Positions 34,001 to 45,348 of a stretch of 64,000 bases of DNA are shown here, piece after piece. Each line of letters opens with the position of its first letter. Positions within the stretch are counted from its first letter, which is position 1. The translations under genes were made by a program, and so were the position numbers. The notes beneath the pieces are model-generated. The model was given only the letters and a program-made list of their open reading frames with translations. It had not been told where the DNA came from and made no database searches. The stretch lies in assembly GCA_037349105.1 (NCBI GenBank), contig JAYJMM010000017.1:558001-622000 (forward strand), read 5' to 3'. This DNA is from Limnomonas spitsbergensis. Lineage: Eukaryota; Chlorophyta; Chlorophyceae; Chlamydomonadales.

Positions 34001-34121
34001 GGCGTGGCCGCGAGGCAAGCGACGTATCGTATCCAGCGCTGAATTGGGTTGTGCAAATCCACGTGGCACACGCACCACCTTCCACTTGGCACAGCTGGCA
34101 CCAGCCCGATTCTGCAACCGA
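28064..34121 (-). CDS. AP2-domain DNA-binding protein (5' end missing)
   Basis: Four minus-strand exons: 34121-34063 (candidate), 30898-30854, 30049-29935 and 28266-28064 (TGA). They are phase-compatible (1/0, 0/0, 0/1, 1/stop). Together they encode an AP2 domain: GLVPAVPSGRWCVCH, then IHDGDAMVVLGEFPE, then EVAAARAYDRALISIAG and NAITNLPIGNY. The spacing from the first Gly to Trp, to the next Gly and to LGxF matches AP2 domains, and AARAYDRA...NxPxxNY is the hallmark helix and end. AP2 proteins bind DNA in the nucleus as transcription factors in plants and algae. The YRGV-type start is altered (RIGL). The first exon has a weak donor (CAC|GTGGAT) and is the least certain part. A TGTAA poly(A)-like word lies on the minus strand at 27873-27877. 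The large intron between 30899 and 34062 is full of repeats. Confidence 0.6.
28236..29045 (-). repeat. 95-bp array copying the last AP2-gene exon start
   Basis: Acceptor-like ttttcag|gcatga(c/t)ctt junctions (minus strand) occur every 95 bp: beside 28267, 28362, 28457, 28552, 28647, 28742 and 28837, with variants near 28932 and 29037. The one beside 28267 belongs to the intact terminal exon. Each unit repeats acceptor, 33 coding bases (GMTLDKVVHML) and intron. Two sequence variants, ccttggataagg and tcttagacaagg, alternate irregularly along the array. Confidence 0.85.
29318..29548. repeat. 93-bp repeat, about 2.5 copies
   Basis: Units start cccccctaccagataccgtg and contain cccttcacagcctatgcaat gcagcgtttcgcccccc. 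They lie in the last intron of the AP2 gene. No coding signal. Confidence 0.75.
30050..30240 (-). repeat. Two extra copies of the AP2 helix exon start
   Basis: On the minus strand, CAG acceptors beside 30226 and 30127 are followed by ELAAAHAYDKALIS and ELAAARAYNRALIS, before the intact exon (EVAAARAYDRALISIAG) at 30049. Each copy keeps about 45 coding bases and then runs into tandem cacctcttcc sequence. The copies keep AP2 helix residues at the protein level. Confidence 0.8.
31030..31245. repeat. Diverged purine-rich tandem repeat
   Basis: Units of about 50-60 bp share agctgcgagcagctgaggcagcaatgagga and gcggaggaggaggagaagtgg. On the + strand they read like short coiled-coil peptides (AEVAEERRAAEATRGAEEE) but stops interrupt them. 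I see no supported gene. Confidence 0.5.
31283..31556. repeat. 32-bp minisatellite built from two 16-bp halves
   Basis: cagcatgtccagcaat and cagcatggc(a/c)cacaat alternate about eight times. The flanks carry a pair of matching words (taggcac(a/t)gactgtcattcaag near 30917 and 31605), so the array lies inside a larger duplication. Open frames through it are incidental. Confidence 0.88.
32320..32405 (+). repeat. Dispersed SINE- or MITE-like repeat, copy
   Basis: Contains ccaccagccgtaggcctgat aaaggttttgtcccaactct, nearly identical to ccaccagccgtaggcctgac caggtttggtcccaatttgg at 51190-51230. Both are followed by aggggtggcc / agggtggcc. Confidence 0.6.
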
Positions 34122-36480
34122 CTGTGACGTAATGAACGCTCAAGGTTTAGTGCGACCACGTGCGGCCACGTGTGTAATGTTGTTGATCAATGTGGGCGGG
34201 CAGTCACTTCCGGGGACCAACCGCCGAATCAAATCCTCCCCCATTATTTTCTGGCCGAGACGAAAATCTTCGATTTCTGATCAGCCAGCTTAAACTGCGA
34301 CAAATTAATTATTTACGTATGATGTAAACGATGGGTAGAAAGTAGAAACAGTCACACATTGCCATGCGTGCATGAGTTGCTGACATGCTGTACATGATTG
34401 CTGTCAATGTGGGCGTACCGGTGGCCATGTCCATGCGGCTACGAGCTACGAGTGCATACACGACATCGATCGATCAGGCACACATCTATCGCGCCAGACT
34501 ATAATAGAGGGGTATACAGACCGGGGCTTACTTGGGCGTCTCGTCAACCTGTACTTCCCAAAATCCACGCCGCATCGGCGTTCTCTTTTCTTTCTTTTCT
34601 AATATACCAACTGAACGTGGCACGCCTTCAACGTTAGCATGCCTACTATACCATGCATTACCTGGATAGCCCCGGATGACTGAGCAAGCAATCATTACGT
34701 GCTTGGTCGGGTGGTGCTTGGTATACGTGCGCGTGGGGCGGGCGGAAACTCGGGGAGCCTATTCTAGCGATCGTCAATCTCTTCCAGTCACTCGGAGCAA
34801 CCGAGTACGCGTACTTGATTGCCTTGCCGTGTATTTGAACTTCGCAGAACTAATAAAAAAAACATAACAGATATCCTTGGGGTTGCAGGGATATCCAAAA
34901 TGTGGACGACATCTCATGCATGTGAATGGGTCACTCCTCAGTCCGAATGAAGTCGTGATGTGCCGTATTTTGAGTTCGTCGCCTGCCACCACCGCCCTCG
35001 ACCACCGCCTGCCTGCCTGGCAGGCAGGCTGGAATGCTGGATGATGAGTGATAACTAAGTGGAGCAATGGAAAGCTCGCTCCTCGCATGCAGAAGCAGAA
35101 CTGCATATCTTTCATAGCGCTTGAGAACAAATATGTATCTTATGATTCTTATCCCATGCATTCCTGCCAGGCACTCAGTGAAAACTAAAGAAAAGAGATA
35201 GAACGCCGACGCGCCGAATGACTGAACGCCTCGGCTGGATTTTGGGAAGTGCAGGTTGACGACTTTACGAGACACCCACTCGAGCCCCGTCTGTATCATC
35301 TTGAAAGGGGGAAGGGGCTACGGCGGGTCAGCTAAAACAGGGGGAGATGCATGCCTGCAGTCGGCCGGGTCAGTGGACCGTTTTCAAGGAAATGTCGGAG
35401 GCGATGGATGGAAAAGGCAGACTGGACCACCGGACTGGACAGTGTAAATAAACTGCCAGATGTCATGTCGACTTTCCCTATGTTCCCTTTTTCCGACATG
35501 ACGGCTAGTTTAGGGAGAGGCAAACGGATCCATGAAACGTGTCCAAACTGTAGTTCCCATTATTCACCACGCACTGATTATGTGAGCGTGCTTCAGAACA
35601 GTTAAGCCACATCATGACCTATGGCCAAGGGGGGCTGGTGTAGGTTGGTGAAGGAAACCTTGATGCTCAGACAAGTTGGTGAAGGAAACCTTGATGCTCA
35701 GACCACCAGCCGTGCACTGCCTCAGGGTTATTCTCGATTGGCCCTGTCTTTGGCTAAAGTGGTTGGCCAAGGTGGTAGAATGCGCAATAAATGAACCCTG
35801 ATACTGGTATTCATACATTGATATATACAATTACATCAGAAGTCTAAGATCCGGGATCTCTACAGATCCCTTAATCCCTATGGGCACAATGGGGACACGT
35901 TTTAAGGACTACCAGCCTTGCCCCATCATGAAGGAAAACGAGGGGTTGCAATTGCCACCTGCAATTGTCGAGCGGATTATGGAATTGTTGGATGTACTAC
36001 CTACTGGGCAACTCAGCGGCCCCATGAAAAATAAATAAGCCTTTTATGTGCCTCAACAGCCTGCACTGCGACAATCTTCAGGCATCATGACGTCTTTGGT
36101 GCTCAATGACTAGAGTTCACACTACAACAAACGCGAAAAAATAATGATAAAAGCGGTTAAAGCGGTAGACCGTTCAGGCACAAAGAGTTCTATATGAGGG
36201 GCAGGTCAGCCCCAACCCAGCTTTCTGCCTTATGAGCTAGCCAGCCGTGGTGCCATGGCAGAAGCCTGCATCGTAAGGGTCTAAGCAGACTGTGCCTTCT
36301 GGGGTACAACAAACAACCTCCGCACTCAACAACCTGCCATTCTAAAAGAAAAGTACCCTAATCCTACAATGGTATTTGTCAACCGTCCTTTATTACCAAT
36401 GCGTTGGCGATACGGCCGAGGCTGCCTATACTTTTCCAGAGATAGGGTTTGAGCATGCATAAATAGAATCCCACACTTCT
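32640..36480. other. Low-repeat DNA without a confident gene (except the AP2 exon candidate)
   Basis: The texture changes to mixed-composition DNA with few tandem repeats and many catgcatg and accggta words. Several 70-200 codon frames exist on both strands, but none shows a recognisable motif or splice-linked partner apart from 34063-34121. Further 5' exons of the AP2 gene may be here. A 32-bp direct repeat (aagttggtgaaggaaaccttgatgctcaga) lies at 35644-35702. Confidence 0.4.
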
Positions 36481-36483
36481 TCT

Positions 36484-36582
36484 TGCCGGAAGTTCCTTTC
36501 CTTTTTCCTACCAACGACACAGCTGAGCGCCCACGCGGCCGAGCCTTTTTGAGCAGGGCCCAAAGGTGTAACATCACTGACT
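36484..36582 (+). mobile_element. LINE 3' UTR fragment
   Basis: gaagttcctttcctttttcct accaacgacacagctgagcg cccacgcggccgagcctttttgagcagggcccaaaggtgtaacatcactga matches the 3' end of the LINE at 15525-15606. No coding part remains. Confidence 0.65.
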
Positions 36583-36863
36583 TCTTCCAGCAGAAGCCAG
36601 AGTAGAAAACTGTTATCAATCCAAAGCGACGGCTTTCGTGGTACCTCAATACACAGCCCCCCCCCCCGGCTGCCAGGATGATTCAAGCCACATCAGCGAG
36701 ACAGTAGCCTAGAACAATATCAGCTTCCCCATGTTAATGGAGCTCCTCCTCCTAGTCTTCCAGCTGCCTCCACATGGCCTTGGCATTATTGAGTCACCAA
36801 CAGCAGCCGGGGCCGAGGGTCTAGTCCTACAACACTGCCCATCTCACTACCATCCACACTGCG

Positions 36864-39800
36864 TTACCACGCACTAGCCCCTTTCCTGTGGCCTGCTCGG
36901 AATGCAGTGGGTGATTCACAACGCGGCCGCGATGCCACCAAGGGGGAGGTCGGTGAGGCCAGAGGCATCTCATCAAGGATGGACGGAGTGCGCCGGGCAC
37001 CTGGGGAGGCTAAATCGTTCGCCAGATAGGGAGAACGTCGGCCGCTAGGGGAGAACAGCTCGTTGAACGCCAAGGGGGAGTGCCGGCTCCTTGGAGAATA
37101 CAAATTGGGGAGGAGGCACGAGGCAGGCCGGCTCACCGGTGATGGAGGCTCCGGGAGCATCAGGGACGCACGATGGCTGCCGGGCGAGGCGGCGCTACTG
37201 CCCGCTGTGGCCGCAACGCTGGCCCCTGCTACACGCGAGGATACCACAGACCTCCTATTTTGGTGCTGCAATGCCGAAGCTAGGTACGGTGAATGCGAGA
37301 CACCGCTGGACACCCTATAAATGCACGGGCACACGACAAGGGTCACGACATGTACAGGTAGTCCAAGGCAGTGTTTCTTTTGTCGGCTACCAGTTCGATT
37401 TAGGCAGGCCGCCCAGCGGCCGCCAAACACCCAACTAGGACCAACCTGGACCGGCCTAAAGTGGTGGCCAACGCAACAGGGCTGGCCACAAATGGGGCCT
37501 ACGGCCAGCGGCCAGAATGTATCGAACACGTAGCTGAGTCACGAAATAAGAAAATCTGGCCCAAGGCAGCGAACTCCAGCCACTAGAGTGGCCGTCCTGA
37601 AGGATACTCGGGAGGCTTGCCATAAACTGGCTTGCCTGAAGGATGCTACAGTGGTAGCCCACTGCTCGATATTTTGAGTGTTACTCAAACTCCAGCCCCA
37701 AACCAGTTTAATCTGAGAGTTGCCAGGGTGGCAGACGCGCTACTGCAACTGGTAAAAGGGATACCATCCATAATTTAAACCCAGGTTGACCTGAGATATA
37801 TGCTCTGGGGTGGCAGACACGCAGCTCAATTTCGACCCCAACTTAACCCTCAATCCGCAAACCCATTACCCAAAACCCGAGTGACCTGAGAGAGGCCGGG
37901 GTGGCGGACACGCAGCCCAATTTCGACCAAAACTAAAACCTCATCTTTGACCACAACTAAACCCTCAATCCGCTAACCCTTTACTGACACCCAGCATTAC
38001 CTGATGGAGGCCAGTGTGGCAGACTCGCCGCTCAATTTTGATCAAAACTAAACCCTCAATTTTGACCACAACTAAAGTACGAAACCCTCAATGCGCAAAC
38101 CCATTACCCAAATCCAGCATTACCTGTTGGAGGCCGGGGTCGAGGAGGCACCGCTGCAGCTGCTGAGAGATGTTGTCGGCCGCTCCAGGCCCGCTCGCAT
38201 CCAAGAGAGTGACGACGATAGAGATGCTGATACCGAGGAAGATAGGCTGCATCGTGACTCGGCAATGGGCCCAGCAGTTGATTCGGGTTTTTCAGCCTCA
38301 GCCTCACCAGCTGGCTCCTCAGCCTCAGCCTCAGCAGCTGGCTCCTCAGCCTCAGCAGCTGGCTCCACAGCCTCAGCCTCAGCAGCTGGCTCCTCCTCAG
38401 CCTCAGCCTCAGCAGCTGGCTCCTCAGCCTCAGCAGCTGGCTCTACAGCCTCAGCCTCAGCAGCTGGCTCCTCAGCCTCAGCCTCGGCCTCGGCCTCAGC
38501 AGCTGGCTCCTCCTCAACCTGAGCTTCAGCAGCTGGCTCCTCAGCCTCAGCCTCAGCATCTGGCTCCTCCTCAGCCTCAGCATCAGCAGCTGGCTCCTCC
38601 GCCTCCTCCGCCTCCGCCTCACCAGCTGGCTCCTCAGCCTCAGCCTCAGCCGCTGGCTCCTCGGCCGCTGGCTCCTCATCATCAGCAGCCGGATCCTCTG
38701 CCGACGGTGCCTCCTCCGCAACAGGTTCATCCTCCATTGCCTCTCCTGCCCCCTCCGCTACCAGTTCCTGTGCAGCAAAAGACTCCCACTCAGTAGCATC
38801 CTCCCCAGCTGCCTCAACTGCAGTTCCTCCATCGGCCACAGGCGCCTCTGCAGCCGCAGGCTCCTCCCCAGCTGCTGGCCCTTCATCATCAGCAGCATCC
38901 TCCCCAGCTGCCGCAACTGCAGTTTCATCCTCCTTTGCCTCCTCAGGTGCCTCCTCTGCTGCTGGTTCCCCAGCCTCAGCAGCAAGAGGTGCCTCCTCTG
39001 CTGCAGGTGCTTCAGTCCCCGCTGCTGGCTCCTCAGACGCATCGAGTCCTTCTGCCGCAAGTTCCTCCTCAGCAGCAGGCGCCTCTCCTGCTGCCACAGG
39101 TGCCTCCTCAGCTGTTGGTTCCTCCTCACTCGCAGCTCCCCCCTCTGCTTCTGTACCTGCCTCCTCAGCCGCTGGATCCTCCTCGGAAGCGACAGGCTCA
39201 CCTTCAGCAGCAGGCTCCTCAGCCGCTGGTGCCTCCTCAGCAGCAGCGAATTCCTCGATGGCCTCTCCTGCCGCCTCCACTGCCAGTGCCAGTATACCAG
39301 CAGGCTCATCTCCAGCAGCAGCTTCCTCCACCGATCGCGCTTCCTCTGCAACAGGTGCATCCCTCTCTGCCTCCTCTGCCGGGGCCTGCCCAGCAGCAGG
39401 CTCCTCTGCACCAGCGGATTCCTCGGCTTCCGCAGCATTTTCCTCCACAGCAGCAGCAGGTGCCGCTTCGGCTGCTGACTCCTCCTCCTCCTCGCCTGCT
39501 GCCACCGCCTCCTCAGCAGCAGCTGGCGCTCCATCAGCTGCCACCCCCTCCTCATCAGCTGCAGGATCCTCGGCAGCAGCGGGCTCCCCATCAGCTGGTT
39601 CGCCTTCCTCAGCGGGCTCCCCATCAGCTGGTTTGCCTTCCTCAGCGGGCTCCCCATCAGTAGCTGGCTCCCCTCCTGCTGCCGCCGCCTCCTCATCAGC
39701 TGCGGGATCCTCAGCAGCAGCGGGCTCCCCATCAGCTGGTTCACCTTCCTCAGCGGGCTCCTCAGCAGCAGCTGGCTCTACAGCAGCTACGAGCTCCTCA

Positions 39801-42800
39801 GGACAAGCAGGCTCAACTGCCGCAGCTGGCTCCTCCTCCTCAGCAGCAACTAGCTGCTCAGCCTCAGCAGCATGCTCTTCTTCAGCAACAGGCTCATCCT
39901 CCGCTGGAGCTTCATCATCAACAGCTGGGTTGCCGGCGGATGCCTCCTCCGCCTCCTCTGCTGCAGTCTCATGTTCAGAGCCATGCGTCTCCCCCGCCTC
40001 CTTCTCCGCCTTGAGTTTCTTCACCCTCTCGCGGCTCATCATGCCCCGGGCTCCAGCCTCAAGCTTCCTGGCAGCCAGATCCTCTTCTTCGGTATACTCC
40101 CGCGTAGTAGCGGCCTCCCCGGCCCTCTCTGTCGGGGGCGCCTCCTCAGCAACGGGTACCTCCTCCTCCGCAGGGGGCATCTCCTCAGTTGGGGGCACCT
40201 CCTCCTCAGTTGGGGGCACATCCTCCTCGGTTGCAGGGGAGTCCTCCTCAGCAGCAGGTGACTCCTCCTCGGCTGCGGGCGCTCCCTCTTCAGCAGCAGG
40301 GGGCACCTCCTCAGTTGGGGGGACCTCCTCCTCGGTTGCAGATGCCCCGTCAGCAGCTGGTGACTCCTCATCAGCTGCAGGGGCCTCCTCAGTTGCGGGA
40401 TCCTCCTCTTCAGCAGTAGGGGGCGCCTCCTCAGCAGCGGGCACCTCCTCCTCAGTTTCGGGCGCCTCCCCAGCAGCAGGCACGTCCTCCTCAGTTGCGG
40501 GCACCTCCTGTTCAGGAGCAGGGGGCACCTCCTCAGCTGTAGGGGGTGTCTCCTCCTCAGCAACAGCGGGTGCCTCCTCTTCAGCAGCAGGAGGCAGCTC
40601 CTCAGTTACGGGCGCATCCTCCTCGGTTGCAGGTGCCTCCTCAGAAGCAGGGGGTACCTCCTCAGCTGCTGGCACCTCCTCCACAGATAAGGATGCCTCC
40701 TCAGTCAGGGGCCCTTCCTCCTCGACTGCGGGCACATCCACCTCAACAGCGGGCGCAGAGGTCACAGCCTCCTCCTCAAAAGTGGACTCTTCCTCTCCCA
40801 CAGGGAGCGCCTCCTCCTCAGCAGCAGGCTCCTCCTCCTCAGCAGCGGGTGCATCCTCCTCGGTTGCAGGAGCCTCCTCAGTTGGGGGTGCCTCCTCCTC
40901 AGCTGCTGATGCCTCCTCATGTGCTGGTGCCTTTTCAGCTGCGAGCGCCTCCTCAGCTGCAGGCACCTCCTCCAAAATTGCTTGGGCCTCCTCGGTTGTG
41001 GGCGCCTCCTCTGTCCCTGCTGGCTCCTCCTCCGCTGCAGGTGCCTCCTCAGTGACAGAAGGCGCCTCCTCCTCGATTGCAGGCGCATCGTCCCCAGTAG
41101 CGAGTACCCCCTCAGTTGGGGGCGCGGCCTCCTCAGCTGCAGGTGCCTCCTCCTCGGTTGCAGGTGCCTCCTTCACCAATAGTACCTCCTCATCCTTCTC
41201 AGCCTCCTCAGCCTCCTCCGCCTCCTCCGCCTCCTCCGCATCTTCAGCGGCAGTCTCCTGTTCAGAGCCATGCGTCTCCCCCGCCTCCCTCTCCGCCTTG
41301 AGTTTCTTCACCCTCTTGCGGCTCATCATGCCGCGGGCACCAGCCTGAATCTTCCTGGCAGCCAATTCCTCTTCTTCGGTGTATTCCCGGGGGACAGCGG
41401 CCTCCTCCGCCGCCTCAGGTGCGGGTGCCTCCTCAGCCTCCTCAGCTGCGGTCTCCTGCTCAGAGCCATGCGTCTCCCCCGCCTCCTTCTCCGCCTTGAG
41501 TTTCTTCACCCTCCTGCGGCTCATCATGCCGCGGGCTCCAGCCTGGAGCTTCCTAGCAGCCATCTCCTCCTCTTCGGTGTACTCCCGGGGGACGAACGTG
41601 TCCTCGTCCTCCGCAGCTGCCGTCTCCTTGGCACCGTCCGCAGCGCCACCCTCCTGCTCTGCCTTGAGCTGTTTCACCCTCTTGCGGCTCAGCATACCGC
41701 GAGCCCCGGCTTGCACCTTGATCGCAGCCTGCTCCTCTTCTGCGGTGAACTCCCGGGCCTCGGCGGCATCCTGGCTCGAAGCATCGTCGGACGCAGCAGG
41801 GCCATCGGTTGCCGCACCTTCAGGGTCAGGACCAACCTCCTGCTCCGCCTCATCTGCAGAGTCCTCCTCGGCAGCCACCGCTAGATCAGCGGCAGGATCC
41901 TCTCCTTCAGCAGAAGCAGGATCTGCATCAGGATCCTCTTCATATTCATCGCTTCCGGCTGCTGCTGCTGCCGCATCAGGCTCTGCATCGGCATCTGCTG
42001 CATCCTCCTCATACTCAGCATCAGCCGCGTCAGCGTCAGTCCCAGCCACTTGCTTCTCCTCCTCCTCCTCTTCCTCTGCCTGTGCCGCAGAAGCAGCGGC
42101 GGCGGCAGCGACTGCTGCGGCGGCACGGCCTGGACCAGGAGCCCGGCCCTCTGCCCTCAACCCTGGCCTGTCTGTGGGGGCAGCCAGGCCTTGCACGGCC
42201 GCCGGAGGCCCATTACCTCGGGACGAGGCGGCGGAGCCGGATGCACTCGTTGGAGTCAGAGGCCTGCCAGTGCTGATGCCCGCCCCCTTTGCTCCACGAG
42301 GGGACCCTGCCGGCTTGTCCCAGCCGAATTCGGCCGCGGCGCCGGGGAACGCCGCAGCGGGCGCAGTCTGGGAGCGGTTCCTGCCGGAGGGCGTGGCGCC
42401 GTGCACCGCCGGAAGGCCCGTGGAGGGCCGCTGCTGCTCGCTGAGCGGCTGGAAGCGGCGAGGGCTGCCCGTCGGGGGGGGCAGGCCCGCAGAGTTGGGG
42501 ACAAAGTAGCAGTCGGAGGGGCCGCGGAACTGCGACTGCTGCAGCATGAACTGCTGGTTGGCGAGGTGCTGCGGCTCCAGAACCGTTGGCGACAGGCTGG
42601 ACTTGAGGCCCTCGATGGTTCGCAGAAGCTTAGAGTTCTGTGGGCGGGGGCCGGGGCGACATGTGGGGACAGAGGTAAATCATGGAGGAAACTATATCCG
42701 AATCGTCATTTAATGTTTAAACATTTTGCACCTCAATATAAGCATGATGCAAGAAGCTTGGAAGAGATTGACGGCTCTGATCAGGCCCGAGCCTTTTCTT

Positions 42801-44811
42801 TGCAAACACAGATGAGCGTCAGAAAGCTGTGGGCCAGAATGCGTCACCCCTCAGCTGTGGACCAGTATGCTTGAACCCTCAACTGAGGGCCATAATGCTT
42901 GGCAAGCGGTGCTGCGTGTGCCCCTGCTTAGCTTGATTTCGTCCTCCGTAATAGGTCACACTTGCTCAGACCTAACCTGGCCCATCCTCTTGCATGACCC
43001 ATCCTCTTGCATTGCCCATCCTCTTGCATGGCCCATCCTCTTGCATGGCCCATCCTCTTGCATGGCCCATCCTCCTGCATGACCCAACCAGCACCCCTGC
43101 TCCCAGAGGCCCCCCTCCCCTGCACTTTCGCTCCGTCAATGCAGCCCCCACCCCAAAGCCATGTTATACGAAACCTCCATCCCACCACTCACATTCTCCT
43201 GGATTTGCATGTACCGCTGCACCGACTTGTACTGGGTCGCTCCTGTGGTGCTGGTGTGAAGGAAGTGATGCACGCTGCGCGGGCTAGTGGTCAGCGTGCG
43301 GTTGATATGGTCAACACACCTGTAGGGAAAGGCGCATGGCGTGTCAGCAAGAGGGCATGGAGTTTCAGCAGAGGGGCGGAGAAAAAACAGCAAGAGGGCC
43401 AGGGATTGCCGCAAGAGGGCAGGGAGATATGGCAGGAGGGCAGGTCGTAAGCGGATGCGGGTGAAAAATTGCAGTGTCTTTCTTTGTGCGCACCATGCAA
43501 AGTTTGGCAGGCAGCTGCGTTGTCACCAACGTGCCCTTTGGAGCCAAACCTTGACCGGCTTACAACTGCTTGCCTAAAGAGCAGGGCTTGCTGCACCAGG
43601 CCCTCCCTGACCGTAGGCCAAGATGCAGCTGAGCTGTTGCTGACACACCGTAAAATAGAAAGTGGGCTGCTCCAAAAACATTGCGCACAAATGTGGCCGT
43701 GCATTGCTACCAGGTCTACAAGAGGCCCTACGGTCATGATCAGCGGGCTTGTTTTTTTCCTGTTCACACTGCCTGGCCATTACGATGATGATTGATGCAT
43801 CCAGTAGGCCCTGAGAGAACAACACATCAGATGCATGCGGGTTGCATGGCAGCATGAGTCTCTGGGGGGTCTGAGTCTGGGATGATCAGCCAAGGGCAAT
43901 GCTGCCCTCACAGCACTGACAATTGTGTCCGTTAATAAGTTAAGAGAGGAACAAGAAACGTGATTTTGCAGGGAGTACGGCATGATGCCTGTCCGTACTG
44001 AACAGAGAAGTAGCTTCCTCGCTCACTTTGTGCCGGAGGTGGCATCGTAGTAGAGGCCTGGAGCCCACTGAAACGTTGATCGGCCGAGCCACGGCCTGAA
44101 CGTCTTTTCGGTGTCAGTGCTCTTGATTTTGATGAGCTTGTCCAGTAAAATACGATTTTCCTGCGTGTCAGGAAATGCAGCAGGTCGGGTCGGCCGTTAT
44201 TGAGCAGTGATTTACCAGCAGGCGACCGCGCCGGTGGACAAAAGTGAGCGAGGGTCGCAGTCGGGCCAACAAATTATCGTGGATGGCTGCCGACGCAGTA
44301 TGCAATTTGGAGAATCCATGCAAATTGGGATGTCAGACATTTGAACGGTGTCAGATTGGGTTTTTTTCGGAGTGTAGCATGTGATGTCGGCTAGCTAGCA
44401 TCGGGCCTTTCGGAAAGTAGTCCTTTATTGCATGGATTGCACAGTATCGTACCAGGTCGATTTCGGTCTGTCGTTCAGCTTTCTTCATTTCTGCCTTCCC
44501 CTTGAAAGCATCGTAGTCGATGGTGGCACAAACTGGTATTTCCTGGTCGATTCTGCTCTTGATCTTCGAGAGTCGCTCTTTGTGCAGGGTCTGGCAATGA
44601 TCCACCCAACGCTGCAGAATGGAAAATTTGAACCATGGATAGCATGCTACAGTGAGCGGCAAGACGAATTCGACAAACAGGAATGTAGCATAACGTGCCG
44701 GCATGTGCAGTGGCTGGGTCGATGTAGCATCGTTACCCCATGCACTGCATTTCTTACTTCATTGCAGAGGTTGTTGGAAACGGGCAACGCTTTGCGCCCG
44801 CGATCCGCCAT
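36864..44811 (-). CDS. CFAP97/hemingway-like protein fused to a Glu/Ala-rich region with IQ motifs
   Basis: Six exons fit splice consensus and phase: 44811-44758 (ATG, MADRGRKALPVSNNLCNE), 44611-44453, 44160-44027, 43319-43193, 42637-38124 and 37197-36864 (TAA). Total 5,322 nt, 1,773 residues. Residues about 19-90 (WVDHCQTLHKERLSKIKSRID; KKAERQTEIDL|ENRILLDKLIKI) match the arrangement of the CFAP97/hemingway (KIAA1430) domain of cilium-associated proteins. About 1,100 residues of Glu/Ala/Pro repeats follow, with IQ-type calmodulin-binding motifs near residues 460, 515, 580 and 1010 (AARKIQAGARGMMSRKRV and variants); in the last the key Gln is Glu. A flagellar, calcium/calmodulin-responsive scaffold is inferred. 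The last acceptor (gcgggcag|T) has a weak pyrimidine tract and was chosen because it keeps frame; the 37265 acceptor does not. Confidence 0.72.
37390..37555. repeat. Dispersed SINE- or MITE-like repeat, copy
   Basis: See 27335-27500. Shared parts include ccaa(c)ctggaccggcctaaagtggtggcc and ggggcctacggccagcggcca. It lies in an intron of the CFAP97-like gene. Confidence 0.5.
37690..38123 (-). repeat. Four decaying copies of an exon end and 5' splice site
   Basis: The intact exon ends ggcctccaacag|gtaatgctgg (minus, donor at 38123-38122). Copies follow at 38000 (ggcctccatcag|gtaatgctgg), 37885 (ggcctctctcag|gtcact), 37790 (atatctcag|gtcaac) and about 37711 (aactctcag|att, donor lost). Spacing shrinks from 123 to 78 bp and similarity falls with distance from the exon. 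Confidence 0.82.
38124..41050 (-). repeat. Coding Glu/Ala/Pro-rich repeats
   Basis: Within the large exon, short in-frame repeats such as EEAPAAEEE, AEAEEPAAEAEAEE and EEGEPADGEPAAAEDPAADEE are densely packed. Opposite-strand and alternate frames stay open over kilobases because stop-containing words are rare in the repeats. Only the minus frame links to spliced neighbours and carries the IQ motifs. Confidence 0.8.
42985..43088. repeat. 18-bp minisatellite, about six copies
   Basis: catcctcttgcatggccc is repeated, in the intron between the 42637 and 43193 exon borders. Confidence 0.88.
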
Positions 44812-45348
44812 GTTGTCGCAACACGAGTCTCAAAGCTTTCAGACTTTAGAAGTACAGGTCGGCTATGGATGCATATATCAGGCAAATATAAGAATTCTAA
44901 TCTACGCGATGACGAACACGGCGTGTCTGTCTATGCAATTTGTTGTTATAAGGCGTATGCACATTATGACATGGCGGTACCACCACGGCAGTAGTATGGA
45001 GCCAAGTATGGAAGCAGCACATCGTTGCTGCCAAGCATCTGACAAGGACTGGCCATAGCTTCCCGACACTCAAACATTCTGGAATCAGGAAATGTTATCA
45101 TCTAGATAACCGGTGTGCCCATATTCGACCTGTGTGAGGCTGGGAAACAACCTTCATTGTGCCCAATCGCGATGAACCGACAACCTATTGCGACAATGTT
45201 ATCGTCTAGAACATTTTCAAGAATGCGCATGGTTGCGCCCTCCCGAGCTCAGGCCACAGTGCAGCTGGTAAGTTTCGGATATGGCGAGCGCCCATGACTG
45301 ACTAATCGCGACCAAACCGGGCTCAATTGCGCGTAGGGTCACTCTGGA

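Noticed and set aside
37197..37265. Acceptor at 37265 for the last exon of the CFAP97-like gene
   Set aside because: A good tgcag site, but the phase does not match the 38124 exon end; 37197 keeps the frame.
38935..42509. Long + strand Ser/Ala-rich and Pro/Gln-rich frames
   Set aside because: Antisense shadows of the minus-strand Glu/Ala-rich exon, which alone joins to spliced exons and carries IQ motifs.
44432..45058. 208-codon + strand open frame
   Set aside because: It lies opposite three spliced minus-strand exons (44811-44027) that form a coherent CFAP97-like N-terminus.
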